Position numbers and translations under genes: made by a program. A DNA stretch of 14,635 bases from Chloroflexota bacterium (GTDB lineage Bacteria; Chloroflexota; Dehalococcoidia; UBA6926; JACQUM01): positions 1 to 14,635 of the forward strand of contig JACQUM010000028.1 of NCBI GenBank assembly GCA_016210295.1. The letters are read 5' to 3'. This document shows, in pieces, positions 4,839-12,405 of this stretch (the stretch's first letter is position 1; every line of letters starts with the position of its first letter). The notes under the pieces were generated by a model. That model made no database searches, was not told where the DNA came from, and saw nothing but the letters and a program-made list of their open reading frames with translations.

Positions 4839-6239
4839 GTGGAAGAAGCCATACACGATGCGTGTGGTGTCTTCGGGGCGTATTTACCCGGCGAAGACGC
4901 TGCACGCGTAACATTTTTCGGCATCTTCACCCTCCAGCACCGCGGCCAGGAGAGCGCGGGGATCGCCACGGAGGACGAAGAGGGCAACCTCCATATCCAC
5001 ACCGGCATGGGCCTGGTGGCCTCGGTCTTCGATGAGCCCTCCCTCGCCCCTCTCCGGGGGCCCTACGCCATCGGCCATGCGCGCTACTCCACCATGGGCT
5101 CCAGCATGCTCTGCAACGCCCAACCCCTCTGTGCCGTGGACCTGAGCGGAGAGACGATCGCCCTGGCCCACAATGGGAACGTGGTGAACGCCGCACCCTT
5201 GCGCCAGGAACTCGAGCACCAGGGAGCCCAGTTCAGCTCCACCACCGACTCGGAGGTCATCGCCCACCTCATCGCCCGCGCGCCTGGAAAGACGTGGGAC
5301 GAGCGGATTCGCTTCGCCATGAACCGGCTCCTCGGCGCCTACTCTCTCGCCATCCTCGTTCCCGGGGCCCTCTACGCCGTGCGCGACCCGTGGGGGTTCC
5401 GCCCCCTCTGCTACGGACGTTTGAACGGAGGCTGGGTCTTCGCCTCGGAAAGTTGCGCCCTCGACACCATCGGGGCGCAACTCGAGCGCGACGTCCGCCC
5501 GGGAGAGGTCCTGAGGATAGACGAGCAAGGCTCGCACAGCGTCCAGGGCTCCGAGCCCCAGGAGAGGAAGTGCCTGTTCGAGTACATCTACTTCTCGCGC
5601 CCCGATAGCGTGCTCGCGGGTCGGCGGGTGTACGCGGCCCGTCTTGCCATGGGCGAGCGTCTTGCTCAGGAGTACCCAGTGGAAGCCGACATCGTGACCG
5701 CCATCCCGGAGTCGGCCACGGCGGCGGGCATCGGCTACGCCCACGCCTCGGGCATCCCCTATGTGGAGACCCTGGTCAAGAACCGCTACGTGGGCCGGAC
5801 CTTCATTCAGCCCGATCAGCGCCTGCGGGACCAGGGCGTGCAGATGAAGTTCACCGCCCTCACCGAGATGATTGCGGGGAAGAGGATCGTGGTGGTCGAC
5901 GACAGCATCGTCCGCGGGACGACGACTCCGCATGTCGTCGGCCTCTTCCGTCGGGCAGGGGCGCGAGAGGTCCACCTGCGCGTCTGCGCGCCCCCCATCC
6001 GGTTCCCCTGCCACTTCGGCATCGACATGCCCTCCCAATGGGAGCTCATCGCCGCGACACGCTCCGTGGAGGAGGTGCGAAAAGCTATCGGCGCCGACTC
6101 CTTGGGGTACCTGAGCCTTCCGAGCCTCCGAGCGGCCATCGGCCGGGAGGACACTGGCTATTGTGACGCCTGCTTCACGGGCAACTACCCCGTGCCTGTC
6201 CAGATGGAACTGGGCAAGTTCGCCCTCGAACGCCGTTAG
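4839..6239 (+). CDS. purF: Amidophosphoribosyltransferase
   Basis: PurF (466 aa) catalyses the first committed step of purine synthesis: PRPP plus glutamine gives 5-phosphoribosylamine. The Ntn glutaminase domain comes first. After an 8-residue propeptide, Cys9 in DACGVFG is the nucleophile exposed by self-cleavage. TLQHRGQESAGIA (31-43), HARYSTMG (80-87) and AHNGNVVN (110-117) are typical. The phosphoribosyltransferase domain carries VVVDDSIVRGTT (351-362), the PRPP loop. Cys245, Cys391, Cys442 and Cys445 (YCDAC) match the four [4Fe-4S] ligands of the Bacillus-type enzyme, so this is the oxygen-labile Fe-S form. The start is GTG, with aggagagg about ten bases upstream; this start gives the correct short propeptide. 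purM follows after 9 bases, so the two are surely co-transcribed. Confidence 0.97.
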   Translation: MEEAIHDACGVFGAYLPGEDAARVTFFGIFTLQHRGQESAGIATEDEEGNLHIHTGMGLVASVFDEPSLAPLRGPYAIGHARYSTMGSSMLCNAQPLCAVDLSGETIALAHNGNVVNAAPLRQELEHQGAQFSSTTDSEVIAHLIARAPGKTWDERIRFAMNRLLGAYSLAILVPGALYAVRDPWGFRPLCYGRLNGGWVFASESCALDTIGAQLERDVRPGEVLRIDEQGSHSVQGSEPQERKCLFEYIYFSRPDSVLAGRRVYAARLAMGERLAQEYPVEADIVTAIPESATAAGIGYAHASGIPYVETLVKNRYVGRTFIQPDQRLRDQGVQMKFTALTEMIAGKRIVVVDDSIVRGTTTPHVVGLFRRAGAREVHLRVCAPPIRFPCHFGIDMPSQWELIAATRSVEEVRKAIGADSLGYLSLPSLRAAIGREDTGYCDACFTGNYPVPVQMELGKFALERR

Positions 6240-6248
6240 AGACCGCTC

Positions 6249-7286
6249 ATGAGCGCGCAAGAGCGGGGGCGAGACGGAGCGTATCGTGTCGCGGGCGTGG
6301 ACATCGATGCCGGCCAGCGGGCCGTCGAGCTTCTCCTGCCCCACGCCCGCACGACCTACAATCCTCGCGTGCTGGCAGGAGTGGGCCCCTTCGGCGCCCT
6401 CTTCCGCCTACAGGGCTATCAGGAGCCTGTCCTCGTCTCCTCCACCGACGGGGTGGGCACCAAGCTTCGGATAGCCGCCCTCATGGGCGTCCACACGACC
6501 ATCGGCATGGACCTGGTCAACCACTGCGTCAACGACATCTGGACCTCGGGGGCGGATCCCCTGTTCTTCCTCGACTACATCGCCGCGGGGAAGCTCGTCC
6601 CCGAGCGGGTGGCGGAGGTGGTCCAGGGAATGGCGACCGCCTGTCGAGAAGTGGACTGCCCTCTCATCGGCGGGGAGACGGCGGAGATGCCCGGCGTCTA
6701 CTCCAGCGAGGACTACGACATCGCCGGTTTCATCGTCGGCGCGGTGGAGCGCTGGCGCGTCATAGACGGCACCGCCATCCGAGCAGGGGACCTCCTCATC
6801 GGCCTTCCTTCCTCGGGTCTCCACACCAACGGCTACTCCCTGGCCCGGCACGTCTTCCGGCTGGAAGAGGACCCCAATCGTTTGCAGCGGTACGAGCCGG
6901 AGCTGGGGCGGACTCTGGGCGAGGCCCTCCTGGAGCCGCACCGTTGCTACTACAAGCCTCTCAAGCTGGTCCAGAACCACATTCGCGGCCTGGCACACAT
7001 CACCGGCGGCGGCATCGTCGATAATCTGCCGCGCATCCTTCCCAAGAGCGTTAACGCCGCTATCCGGAAGGCTACATGGGAGGTGCCTCCTCTCTTCCGC
7101 ATCATTCAGAAGGCAGGGAACGTGGAAGAGGAGGAGATGTACCGGGTCTTCAACATGGGGATCGGCATGATCGTGGTGGCGAGGCAGGTGGATGCGCCCG
7201 CCCTGCTGAAGTCTCTCCCCGGGAGCGTGGCGATCGGCGAGGTCACCGAGCGAGAGCACGGCCAGGGGCCGCTGAGCCTCGTATAG
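6249..7286 (+). CDS. purM: Phosphoribosylformylglycinamidine cyclo-ligase (AIR synthetase)
   Basis: PurM (345 aa) closes the imidazole ring: FGAM plus ATP gives AIR, ADP and Pi. YRVAGVDIDAGQ (res. 12-23) is the usual beginning. SSTDGVGTKL (64-73) is the signature of the PurM/ThiL/SelD superfamily and binds ATP. MDLVNHCVND, FFLDYIAAGKL, LIGGETAEMPGVY, GLPSSGLHTNGYSLAR and HITGGGIVDNLPRILP complete the conserved set in order. Length is normal. The shared fold with SelD (selenophosphate synthetase) should not cause confusion: the substrate motifs are those of PurM and there is no N-terminal Cys/Sec of SelD. The ribosome binding site is weak (gttagagacc), in keeping with coupling to purF just upstream. 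The next gene downstream is not a purine gene. Confidence 0.97.
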   Translation: MSAQERGRDGAYRVAGVDIDAGQRAVELLLPHARTTYNPRVLAGVGPFGALFRLQGYQEPVLVSSTDGVGTKLRIAALMGVHTTIGMDLVNHCVNDIWTSGADPLFFLDYIAAGKLVPERVAEVVQGMATACREVDCPLIGGETAEMPGVYSSEDYDIAGFIVGAVERWRVIDGTAIRAGDLLIGLPSSGLHTNGYSLARHVFRLEEDPNRLQRYEPELGRTLGEALLEPHRCYYKPLKLVQNHIRGLAHITGGGIVDNLPRILPKSVNAAIRKATWEVPPLFRIIQKAGNVEEEEMYRVFNMGIGMIVVARQVDAPALLKSLPGSVAIGEVTEREHGQGPLSLV

Positions 7287-7313
7287 AGCCCGCTCTGCTA
7301 GAGCTGTCTTCCA

Positions 7314-8099
7314 ATGGAACTGGTGTCATTTGAAGACCAAGTTTTTCTGACCACTGTACGCTTGGAAGTTCCCAACTCTTCTGGGAACGTCACGGTCGGG
7401 ACTGGCTTCTTCTTAGAAATGCCGTCACCAAGGCCTGGAAGACATGTCCTCTTATTGATTTCTGCCAAACATGTATTAAACAACCCGCTTCAAATTGTTC
7501 ATATGCTTCTAAACAAGCGGGGAATATCCAAAGATCATGTAGAACTCGGAAAGCCCATCAACTATCTGGCCCAATATAAGGAGGCCTACTTTGAGCACCC
7601 AAGCCTCGATATAGACCTCGCCTGCGTCAATGTTTCCAACGTTCTTAGCAGGCAAGACATAATGTTCAAGAATTTACAAAGAGAGATGTTCGCCGATTTT
7701 ACTGAATCCTGGCTAATGGCAGGTAGGCAGGTTCTCCTTGTGGGCTATCCGGAGAATCGGTACGATGAAGCGAATAACTTACCTATCTTGAGAACAGGTA
7801 CGATCGCTAGTCTGCCAAAGGTTGATTTTGATGGGAAACCTCAATTCCTGATTGACGCTCAGGTTTTCCCAGGATCCAGCGGAAGTCCCGTCTTCATGAA
7901 TAATGGCACAGAATGGAGGTTTCTTGGAACTGTCGTTAGTACAATGATTAGAAACCAGCGAGTAGACTTTGCTGACGTTGCCGCAGGGCCCGTAACACAG
8001 CAGATATTAGGTTTGGGACTAGTGTACAAAGCTCCTACAATCGTTGAGCTAGCTCAACACGCGTTGAAGCGTATTTCGGAAATGTTTTCAGGCAGTTAA
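7314..8099 (+). CDS. Intracellular trypsin-like serine protease
   Basis: This 261-aa chymotrypsin/trypsin-fold protein has the catalytic triad in order: His53 in ISAKHVL, Asp101 in DIDLACV (Asp99 is an alternative) and Ser189 in PGSSGSPVF. GTGFFLE (29-35) and LLVGYPENRY (141-150) fit the fold. It has no signal peptide, membrane segment or PDZ domain, so it should act in the cytoplasm. The target is unknown. Its GC content is clearly below that of the flanking pur genes (two sampled 60-base lines gave about 38% and 50%, against about 68% in purM), and its codons often end in A/T, which suggests recent transfer. It sits in the same direction 27 bases after purM, splitting purM from purH. Stand-alone cytosolic trypsin-like proteases occur in some defence or stress-response loci, but nothing else here proves such a role. 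The ribosome binding site is poor. Confidence 0.85.
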   Translation: MELVSFEDQVFLTTVRLEVPNSSGNVTVGTGFFLEMPSPRPGRHVLLLISAKHVLNNPLQIVHMLLNKRGISKDHVELGKPINYLAQYKEAYFEHPSLDIDLACVNVSNVLSRQDIMFKNLQREMFADFTESWLMAGRQVLLVGYPENRYDEANNLPILRTGTIASLPKVDFDGKPQFLIDAQVFPGSSGSPVFMNNGTEWRFLGTVVSTMIRNQRVDFADVAAGPVTQQILGLGLVYKAPTIVELAQHALKRISEMFSGS

Positions 8100-8164
8100 G
8101 ATGCCTTTGTAGGTAGCCGAGGGTAACCTGGTTAGGGAATAGCCCTATGATCCTTCGCATCCTC

Positions 8165-8173
8165 TGCTATGCT
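8165..8173 (+). promoter_or_regulatory. Possible extended -10 promoter upstream of purH
   Basis: TGC-TATGCT (TATGCT at 8168-8173) is a good extended -10, but the -35 region is poor. If real it would let purH be transcribed apart from purF-purM, which makes sense after the insertion of a foreign gene. The flanking 8100-8223 stretch shows no other gene-like signal. Confidence 0.3.
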
Positions 8174-8223
8174 GGGCGTAGCCGACGAGACACGGGTGAT
8201 GGGTTTGCTCCAGAGGTTCGACG

Positions 8224-8436
8224 ATGAAAAAGGAACGCTGGCCCAGAGACTCGAAAACATACGCAAGAGCGGTCTTTCAGGAGAAGGCCGCCCCTAAACC
8301 CCTAAGAAGCTTCACCGCGAAGGTCCGAGCCCTTGACGAGATGATGCGGATGGGCGCGTCGCCTGTCCGGCTTGTTCACGCGAGACCTCGACGAGGAGCC
8401 GTGCCTTCCCGTGGTGCAAAAACGAGAGGTAGGTGA
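8224..8436 (+). CDS. Small basic hypothetical protein upstream of purH
   Basis: This is a 70-aa, Lys/Arg-rich ORF that I do not recognise. It has an aggttcgacg-type ribosome binding site before its ATG, and its TGA overlaps the purH GTG in a 4-base GTGA junction, the arrangement of translationally coupled genes. The first 45 residues (starting MKKERWPRDSKTYARAVFQ, then a predicted helix around AKVRALDEMMRM) look more protein-like than the Arg/Gly-rich end. Third-position GC is lower than in purH. A competing 32-residue ORF (8199-8297) overlaps in another frame, so the region may instead be a remnant of a decayed gene. Existence as a protein is uncertain. Confidence 0.33.
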   Translation: MKKERWPRDSKTYARAVFQEKAAPKPLRSFTAKVRALDEMMRMGASPVRLVHARPRRGAVPSRGAKTRGR

Positions 8437-10004
8437 GAGCCACGATCCTTCGCGCCCTGCTCAGCGTCTCCGACAAGGCCGGCCTGCCCGAGTTCGCACG
8501 GGAGCTCTCCTCTCTGGGGTGGGAGATCTACAGCACGGGGGGGACGGAGCGCGCCCTGCGAGAGGCAGGTATCTCCGTCCGCAGCGTCTCCGACCTCACC
8601 GGCTTCCCGGAGATCCTGAGCGGCCGGGTCAAGACGCTTCACCCCCGCGTCCACGGCGGCATCCTGGCCCGGCGGGACGATCCTTCCCACCAGCGACAGC
8701 TCCAGGAGCACGGCATCCTCACCATCGACCTGGTGGCGGTGAACCTCTATCCCTTCGTGGAGACGGTCTCTCGCCCCGGTGTCCCCTTGGACGAGGCGCT
8801 GGAGCAGATCGACATCGGCGGGCCGACTCTTCTGCGCGCGGCGGCGAAGAACTTCCCCTCCGTCCTTGTGCTGGTGGACCCCGCCGACTACATGCCGGTC
8901 TTGGGGCGGCTCCGTCGGGAAGGTCTCGTCTCCCTGGAGGAGAGGCGGCGTCTGGCCCGCAAGGCCTTTCAGCACGTAGCCCTCTACGACACGGCGGTCA
9001 GCCGCTACCTGGCCCGGGACATGGGCGCCGCCAACCTGAACGACGAGGCACTCGAGCTCCTCGCGGAGACGACCATCGCCCTTCGGCGGGTCCAGGAGCT
9101 AAGGTATGGGGAGAACCCGCACCAGCGCGGCGCCTTCTACGAGGAGCTGGTGCCGGGCCGCCCGCGAGAGGGGGCCCTGGCTGCCGTCCAGCTTCACGGG
9201 CGGGAGCTCTCCTTCAACAACGTCCTGGACGCCGACGCCGCCTGGGCCGTCGTCTGCGACTTCCCCGAGGCGCCGACGGTCGCCATCGTCAAGCACACCA
9301 ACCCCTGCGGCCTGGCCTCCCACGCGGGTCTGGCGGAGGCCTATCGCCGGGCCCTGACGGGAGACCCCGTCTCGGCCTACGGCGGCATCGTGGCCCTCAA
9401 CCGCCCTCTGGACCTGCTCACGGCGGAGGAGATCAACAAGACTTTCTACGAGATCGTCCTGGCGCCCTCTTTCGAGCCGGAGGCCCTGGCCCTGCTCCAG
9501 AGGAAGAGGAACCTCCGCCTCCTCCAGATGGGCGAGCCTACCTCGCCGACGCCTGCCCTCGACATCCGCCGTGTTCGTGGTGGCCTCCTTCTCCAAACGC
9601 CCGACCGGGGGGAGATGGGAGAGTGGAGGACCGTCACCGACCGGGCACCCACGGAGGCGGAGCTGGCCGACCTCCGCTTCGCCTGGAAGGCCGCCCGCCA
9701 CATCAAGTCCAACGCCATCGTCCTGGCGAAGGACCGGACTCTGCGGGGCATGGGAGCGGGACAGCCCAACCGGCTGGTGAGCGTGGAGCTGGCCCTGGCC
9801 CGGGCTGGCGAGTCCGCTCGCGGCTCGGTCTTGGCCTCCGACGCCTTCTTCCCCTTCGCCGACGGCCTGGAGGCCGCGGCGAGAGGCGGCATCACAGCGG
9901 CCGTCCAGCCGGGGGGCTCCGTCCGCGACGACGAGGTGATCGCAGCAGCCAACACCCACGGTGTGGCCATGGTCTTCACCGGCGTCCGCCACTTCCGGCA
10001 TTGA
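8433..10004 (+). CDS. purH: Bifunctional AICAR formyltransferase / IMP cyclohydrolase
   Basis: PurH (523 aa) performs the last two steps to IMP: formyl transfer from 10-formyl-THF to AICAR, then ring closure. The N-terminal IMP cyclohydrolase (about 1-200) shows ALLSVSDKAG, STGGT (34-38) and GFPEILSGRVKTLHPRVHGG. The C-terminal transformylase shows RYGENPHQRGAFY (224-236), FNNVLDADAAW (261-271), the catalytic KHTNPCG (287-293, with Lys287 and His288), SNAIVLAKD, GAGQPNRLVS and SDAFFPFADG, ending GVAMVFTGVRHFRH. Both halves are complete. The start is GTG with gagaggtag upstream. purH does not directly follow purM here: the protease and a possible small ORF lie between. No purN, purL, purD or purB is in the window. 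Confidence 0.96.
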   Translation: MRATILRALLSVSDKAGLPEFARELSSLGWEIYSTGGTERALREAGISVRSVSDLTGFPEILSGRVKTLHPRVHGGILARRDDPSHQRQLQEHGILTIDLVAVNLYPFVETVSRPGVPLDEALEQIDIGGPTLLRAAAKNFPSVLVLVDPADYMPVLGRLRREGLVSLEERRRLARKAFQHVALYDTAVSRYLARDMGAANLNDEALELLAETTIALRRVQELRYGENPHQRGAFYEELVPGRPREGALAAVQLHGRELSFNNVLDADAAWAVVCDFPEAPTVAIVKHTNPCGLASHAGLAEAYRRALTGDPVSAYGGIVALNRPLDLLTAEEINKTFYEIVLAPSFEPEALALLQRKRNLRLLQMGEPTSPTPALDIRRVRGGLLLQTPDRGEMGEWRTVTDRAPTEAELADLRFAWKAARHIKSNAIVLAKDRTLRGMGAGQPNRLVSVELALARAGESARGSVLASDAFFPFADGLEAAARGGITAAVQPGGSVRDDEVIAAANTHGVAMVFTGVRHFRH

Positions 10005-10035
10005 TGGAACGGCCTCACCCCCTGCTGCCCCCGCC

Positions 10036-10054
10036 AGTCCCGATGCTCGGGACT
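10036..10054 (+). other. Hairpin after purH
   Basis: AGTCCCGA-TGC-TCGGGACT forms a perfect 8-bp stem with a 3-base loop, 32 bases after the purH stop. There is no T tract on the plus strand, so it is not a standard intrinsic terminator. It may still protect the 3' end of the pur mRNA or assist Rho-dependent termination. Confidence 0.45.
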
Positions 10055-10128
10055 GAACCCTCCCATACGAGGGCGAGCAAGATGAATCTGCAGGACGCTC
10101 CAAACCGTAGGTCTGTGAGACGGTCCCC

Positions 10129-10572
10129 ATGAAGTGCGGGCGACAGAAACGTCGATCGCTCCTCCTGTTCCTCGTTGGGGTCATGGCCTCCTTCGCGGTT
10201 GCTTGCACCGCCGAGCCCGCAGAGCGGAACGAGGCGGTGGAGCGAGGTCGCCAAACCTATCAGGCGAACTGCCGGATGTGCCACGGCAACGCCGCGACGG
10301 GCGCGGGACGCATCGCCACCGCCCCTTCCCACGGGCCCGACGGCCATACGTGGCACCACCCCGACGGTCAGCTTGTGGACATCGTCCTGGGGCGGCTCGA
10401 CTATCCCGGTCGAACCATGCCCTCCTTCGGCGAGGGGGCGGCCGAGTACGCGGTCCGGCTCTCCGAGGAAGAGGTCCGGGCGGTGCTTGCCTATTTCAAG
10501 ACCGGCTGGACGGCGGACCAGCGGCAGTTCCAGGCCGAGGCCAGCCGCAACTGGGAGTCTCAGCGCCGGTAG
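10129..10572 (+). CDS. c-type cytochrome lipoprotein
   Basis: This 147-aa exported monohaem cytochrome is a probable electron carrier on the outer face of the membrane. A basic, hydrophobic signal (KRRSLLLFLVGVMASFAVA) ends in a lipobox-like AVA-Cys26, so lipid anchoring is likely. The haem site is CRMCH (Cys48, Cys51, His52). Met97 in RTMPSFG is the likely sixth ligand. LSEEEVRAVLAYFKTGW is the typical C-terminal helix of class I cytochromes. The linker (HGPDGHTWHHPDGQLVDIVLGRL) is common in cytochrome c-like subunits near oxidases, but no oxidase genes are here. The ribosome binding site is weak. It stands 124 bases after purH and is followed by an independent promoter, so its transcription unit is unclear. 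Confidence 0.9.
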   Translation: MKCGRQKRRSLLLFLVGVMASFAVACTAEPAERNEAVERGRQTYQANCRMCHGNAATGAGRIATAPSHGPDGHTWHHPDGQLVDIVLGRLDYPGRTMPSFGEGAAEYAVRLSEEEVRAVLAYFKTGWTADQRQFQAEASRNWESQRR

Positions 10573-10669
10573 CTCTTCCCTGCGGGGAGATCGGCCTGAG
10601 CAAGGAGTCCTGGCTGCTTGAGGCAGACGGTCATCGCTCCTTTTCCTCTCTCGCATCTCCTCCCGCGCC

Positions 10670-10697
10670 TTGACACCCCAATCCCTGGGACTATAAT
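10670..10697 (+). promoter_or_regulatory. Consensus sigma70-type promoter of the stress gene
   Basis: A perfect TTGACA (10670-10675), a 16-base spacer and a perfect TATAAT (10692-10697). Transcription should start near 10704, about 34 bases before the TTG start of the universal stress gene. It is the best promoter in the window and probably drives the stress gene and the two RCK genes behind it. Confidence 0.85.
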
Positions 10698-10737
10698 GGG
10701 GCGCGCTTGAAGACTAGCCTTTTCAGCGAGAGATCTC

Positions 10738-11235
10738 TTGTCTGTCCGTCGCTTCCTCCCCTGGTCGCAGCCAGCAACCCAGAAATCCCCCGACGGGGCG
10801 AAGGGGCTGGACACGCGCCGTATCCTTGTTCCCGTAAGAGGTAACCCAGCCGATGAGGAGGCGCTGCGTCTGGCTGGCGAGGTGACGCGCCGCAACAAAG
10901 GCACCCTCTACGTGCTCTACATCGTCGAGGTAGCCCGCGCTCTCCCCCTCGATGCCCCCATGGAGGTGGAGGCGCAGCAGGCCCGCCAGGTCCTCGCCGA
11001 GGTGCAGCGGCGGGCGCAGCGGGAGAAGTTCCGGGTAGAGACGGAGATGGTCCAGGCCCGAGACGTGGGCTCCGCCGTCGTCGAGGAGGCGATCGAGAGG
11101 GAAGTCGGCCTGGTGGTCATGGGCATGAGCTACAAGAGGAGGTTCGGGCAGTTCTCCCTGGGCGAAGCAGTCCCCCACATCTTGCAGCACGCCCCCTGCG
11201 AGGTCTGGCTCTGCCGAGAGCGGATCCCTAACTAA
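10738..11235 (+). CDS. Universal stress protein (UspA family)
   Basis: This 165-aa protein has a single Usp (Rossmann-like alpha/beta) domain. The domain starts at about res. 26 (TRRILVPVRGNPADEEALRLA) and ends with HAPCEVWLCRE. The ATP-binding signature of the family, G-2x-G-9x-G(S/T), is degenerate: GMSYKRRFGQFSLGE lacks the second glycine at the expected place and has Glu where Ser/Thr is usual, so ATP binding is doubtful. The TTG start at 10738 is preceded by a gagagat site and fits the promoter upstream; no ATG or GTG lies between it and the domain, so the N-terminal 25 residues are probably a poorly conserved tail. It is followed after 44 bases by two RCK genes, and Usp proteins are known partners of ion transport systems. 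Confidence 0.88.
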   Translation: MSVRRFLPWSQPATQKSPDGAKGLDTRRILVPVRGNPADEEALRLAGEVTRRNKGTLYVLYIVEVARALPLDAPMEVEAQQARQVLAEVQRRAQREKFRVETEMVQARDVGSAVVEEAIEREVGLVVMGMSYKRRFGQFSLGEAVPHILQHAPCEVWLCRERIPN

Positions 11236-11279
11236 AAGGCTGACGAAGAACGCAGGATACCTCACGAGGAACCAGTAAA

Positions 11280-11696
11280 ATGCGCGTGGTAATCATGGGA
11301 TGCGGGCGCGTCGGCTCGACCCTGGCGGCGGTCCTGGCAGAGGGGGGCCACGAGGTCACCATCCTGGATACCAACCCCGATGCCTTCCGGCGGCTGCCCC
11401 GGAACTTCCGGGGAACGGCGATAGTGGGCAACGGCATCGACGAGGGCGCCCTGCGCCGGGCAGGCATCGAGAAGGCGGACGCCTTCGTCGCCATCACCCA
11501 GGGGGACAACCGGAACGTCATGGCCGCCCAGATCGCCCAGCGCATCTTCAACGTCCCCCGCGTCTTCTGTCGCATCTATGACCCCATCCGCTACGAGATG
11601 TACAAGGAACTGGGAGTGGAGACGCTCAGCTCCACCATCGTCATGTCCCAACTCTTTCACGAGGCCATCTTGAAGGCACCCGTCCGGAGGAGCTAG
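11280..11696 (+). CDS. TrkA-N (RCK_N) K+ uptake regulatory protein, short form
   Basis: This 138-aa protein consists of an RCK N-terminal nucleotide-binding domain only. It binds NAD(H) or ATP/ADP and gates K+ channels or Trk/Ktr transporters at the membrane's inner face. MGCGRVGSTLA (res. 6-16) is the GxGxxG loop, Asp30 in ILDTNP the ribose-binding acid, and GNGIDEGALRRAGIEKADAFVAIT the family-typical centre. The RCK_C domain seen in KtrA/TrkA is missing, yet the ORF ends cleanly with no trace of it downstream. The start has cgaggaacc upstream. The next gene also encodes an RCK protein, so they probably form a hetero-oligomer like the two halves of a double-RCK TrkA. Confidence 0.9.
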   Translation: MRVVIMGCGRVGSTLAAVLAEGGHEVTILDTNPDAFRRLPRNFRGTAIVGNGIDEGALRRAGIEKADAFVAITQGDNRNVMAAQIAQRIFNVPRVFCRIYDPIRYEMYKELGVETLSSTIVMSQLFHEAILKAPVRRS

Positions 11697-11701
11697 CTAC
11701 G

Positions 11702-12367
11702 GTGTACATGATCGTCGTCGGCGGGGGGAAGGTGGGCCTGGCCCTGACACAGGCGCTCCTGGCATCGGGCCACGAGGTCCTGTGCCTGGAGATCGATCCG
11801 CACCGGTGTGGCGTCCTCACAGAAGAACTGGGCAGCGTCGTCTTCCGGGGAGACGGCTGCGAGGCGGCCACCCTGGACGAGGCCGGCGCCGCCCGCGCCG
11901 ACGTGCTCCTCGCCGTCACCGGAGACGACGAGGACAACCTCGTTGCCTGCCAGGTGGCCAAGCACCGCTTCAAGGTCGGCCGGACCATCGCCCGCATCAA
12001 CAACCCCAAGAACAAGACCATCTTCCAGCTCCTGGGCGTGGACGCCACGGTCAACAGCACCGAGATCATCATGGCCCAGATCACCCAGGAGCTCCCCGTC
12101 CACCCCCTCGTTGCCCTTCTGAGCTTCAGCGGGATGGGGCTGGACCTGGTCCACGTGGAAATCCCCCCCGACGCCCGTGTCATAGGCCAAAAGTTGAGCG
12201 ACTTGTCCCTCCCTTCCGGGTCCACTATCGCCCTCATCATCGAGGCGGACAAGACGGTCCGCCTGGCGACACCCGACCTCGCCCTGCGGGGGCTGGACGA
12301 AGTGGTGGCCGTCACCCACCCGGAGAACGAAGATGCGTTACGGGAGATCCTGACCAGTCCCGCCTAG
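11702..12367 (+). CDS. TrkA family K+ uptake protein (RCK_N + RCK_C)
   Basis: This 221-aa protein has an N-terminal RCK domain with MIVVGGGKVGLAL (GxGxxG) and Glu at the end of the second strand (CLEIDP), followed by a C-terminal RCK_C ligand-sensing domain at about res. 135-221 (IPPDARVIGQKLSDLSLPSGSTIALI). GTG at 11702 is chosen because ggaggag inside the end of the previous gene lies 9 bases before it; ATG at 11708 would be too far. The genes are separated by 5 bases and are surely coupled. The expected partner, a TrkH/KtrB-type transporter, is not in the window. The protein should be cytoplasmic and bind the transporter at the membrane. Confidence 0.92.
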   Translation: MYMIVVGGGKVGLALTQALLASGHEVLCLEIDPHRCGVLTEELGSVVFRGDGCEAATLDEAGAARADVLLAVTGDDEDNLVACQVAKHRFKVGRTIARINNPKNKTIFQLLGVDATVNSTEIIMAQITQELPVHPLVALLSFSGMGLDLVHVEIPPDARVIGQKLSDLSLPSGSTIALIIEADKTVRLATPDLALRGLDEVVAVTHPENEDALREILTSPA

Positions 12368-12405
12368 AGAGGCTGGCTCGCGCCTGGCTTCGTACTTCCT
12401 GCCCT

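Noticed and set aside
4884..6344. A 486-codon minus-strand open frame opposite purF
   Set aside because: It is a shadow of the strongly codon-biased purF gene. Its product has no recognisable motif and purF is unambiguous.
6249..7286. Possible selenophosphate synthetase (SelD), considered because of the nearby predicted selenoprotein
   Set aside because: The TDGVGTKL and GGETAEMPG motifs and the position after purF identify PurM; the N-terminal Cys/Sec-Lys region of SelD is absent.
8372..10132. A long plus-strand frame overlapping purH (586 codons), with other frames opposite it
   Set aside because: Pro/Arg/Gly-rich translation typical of the wrong frame in GC-rich DNA; purH is complete in its own frame.
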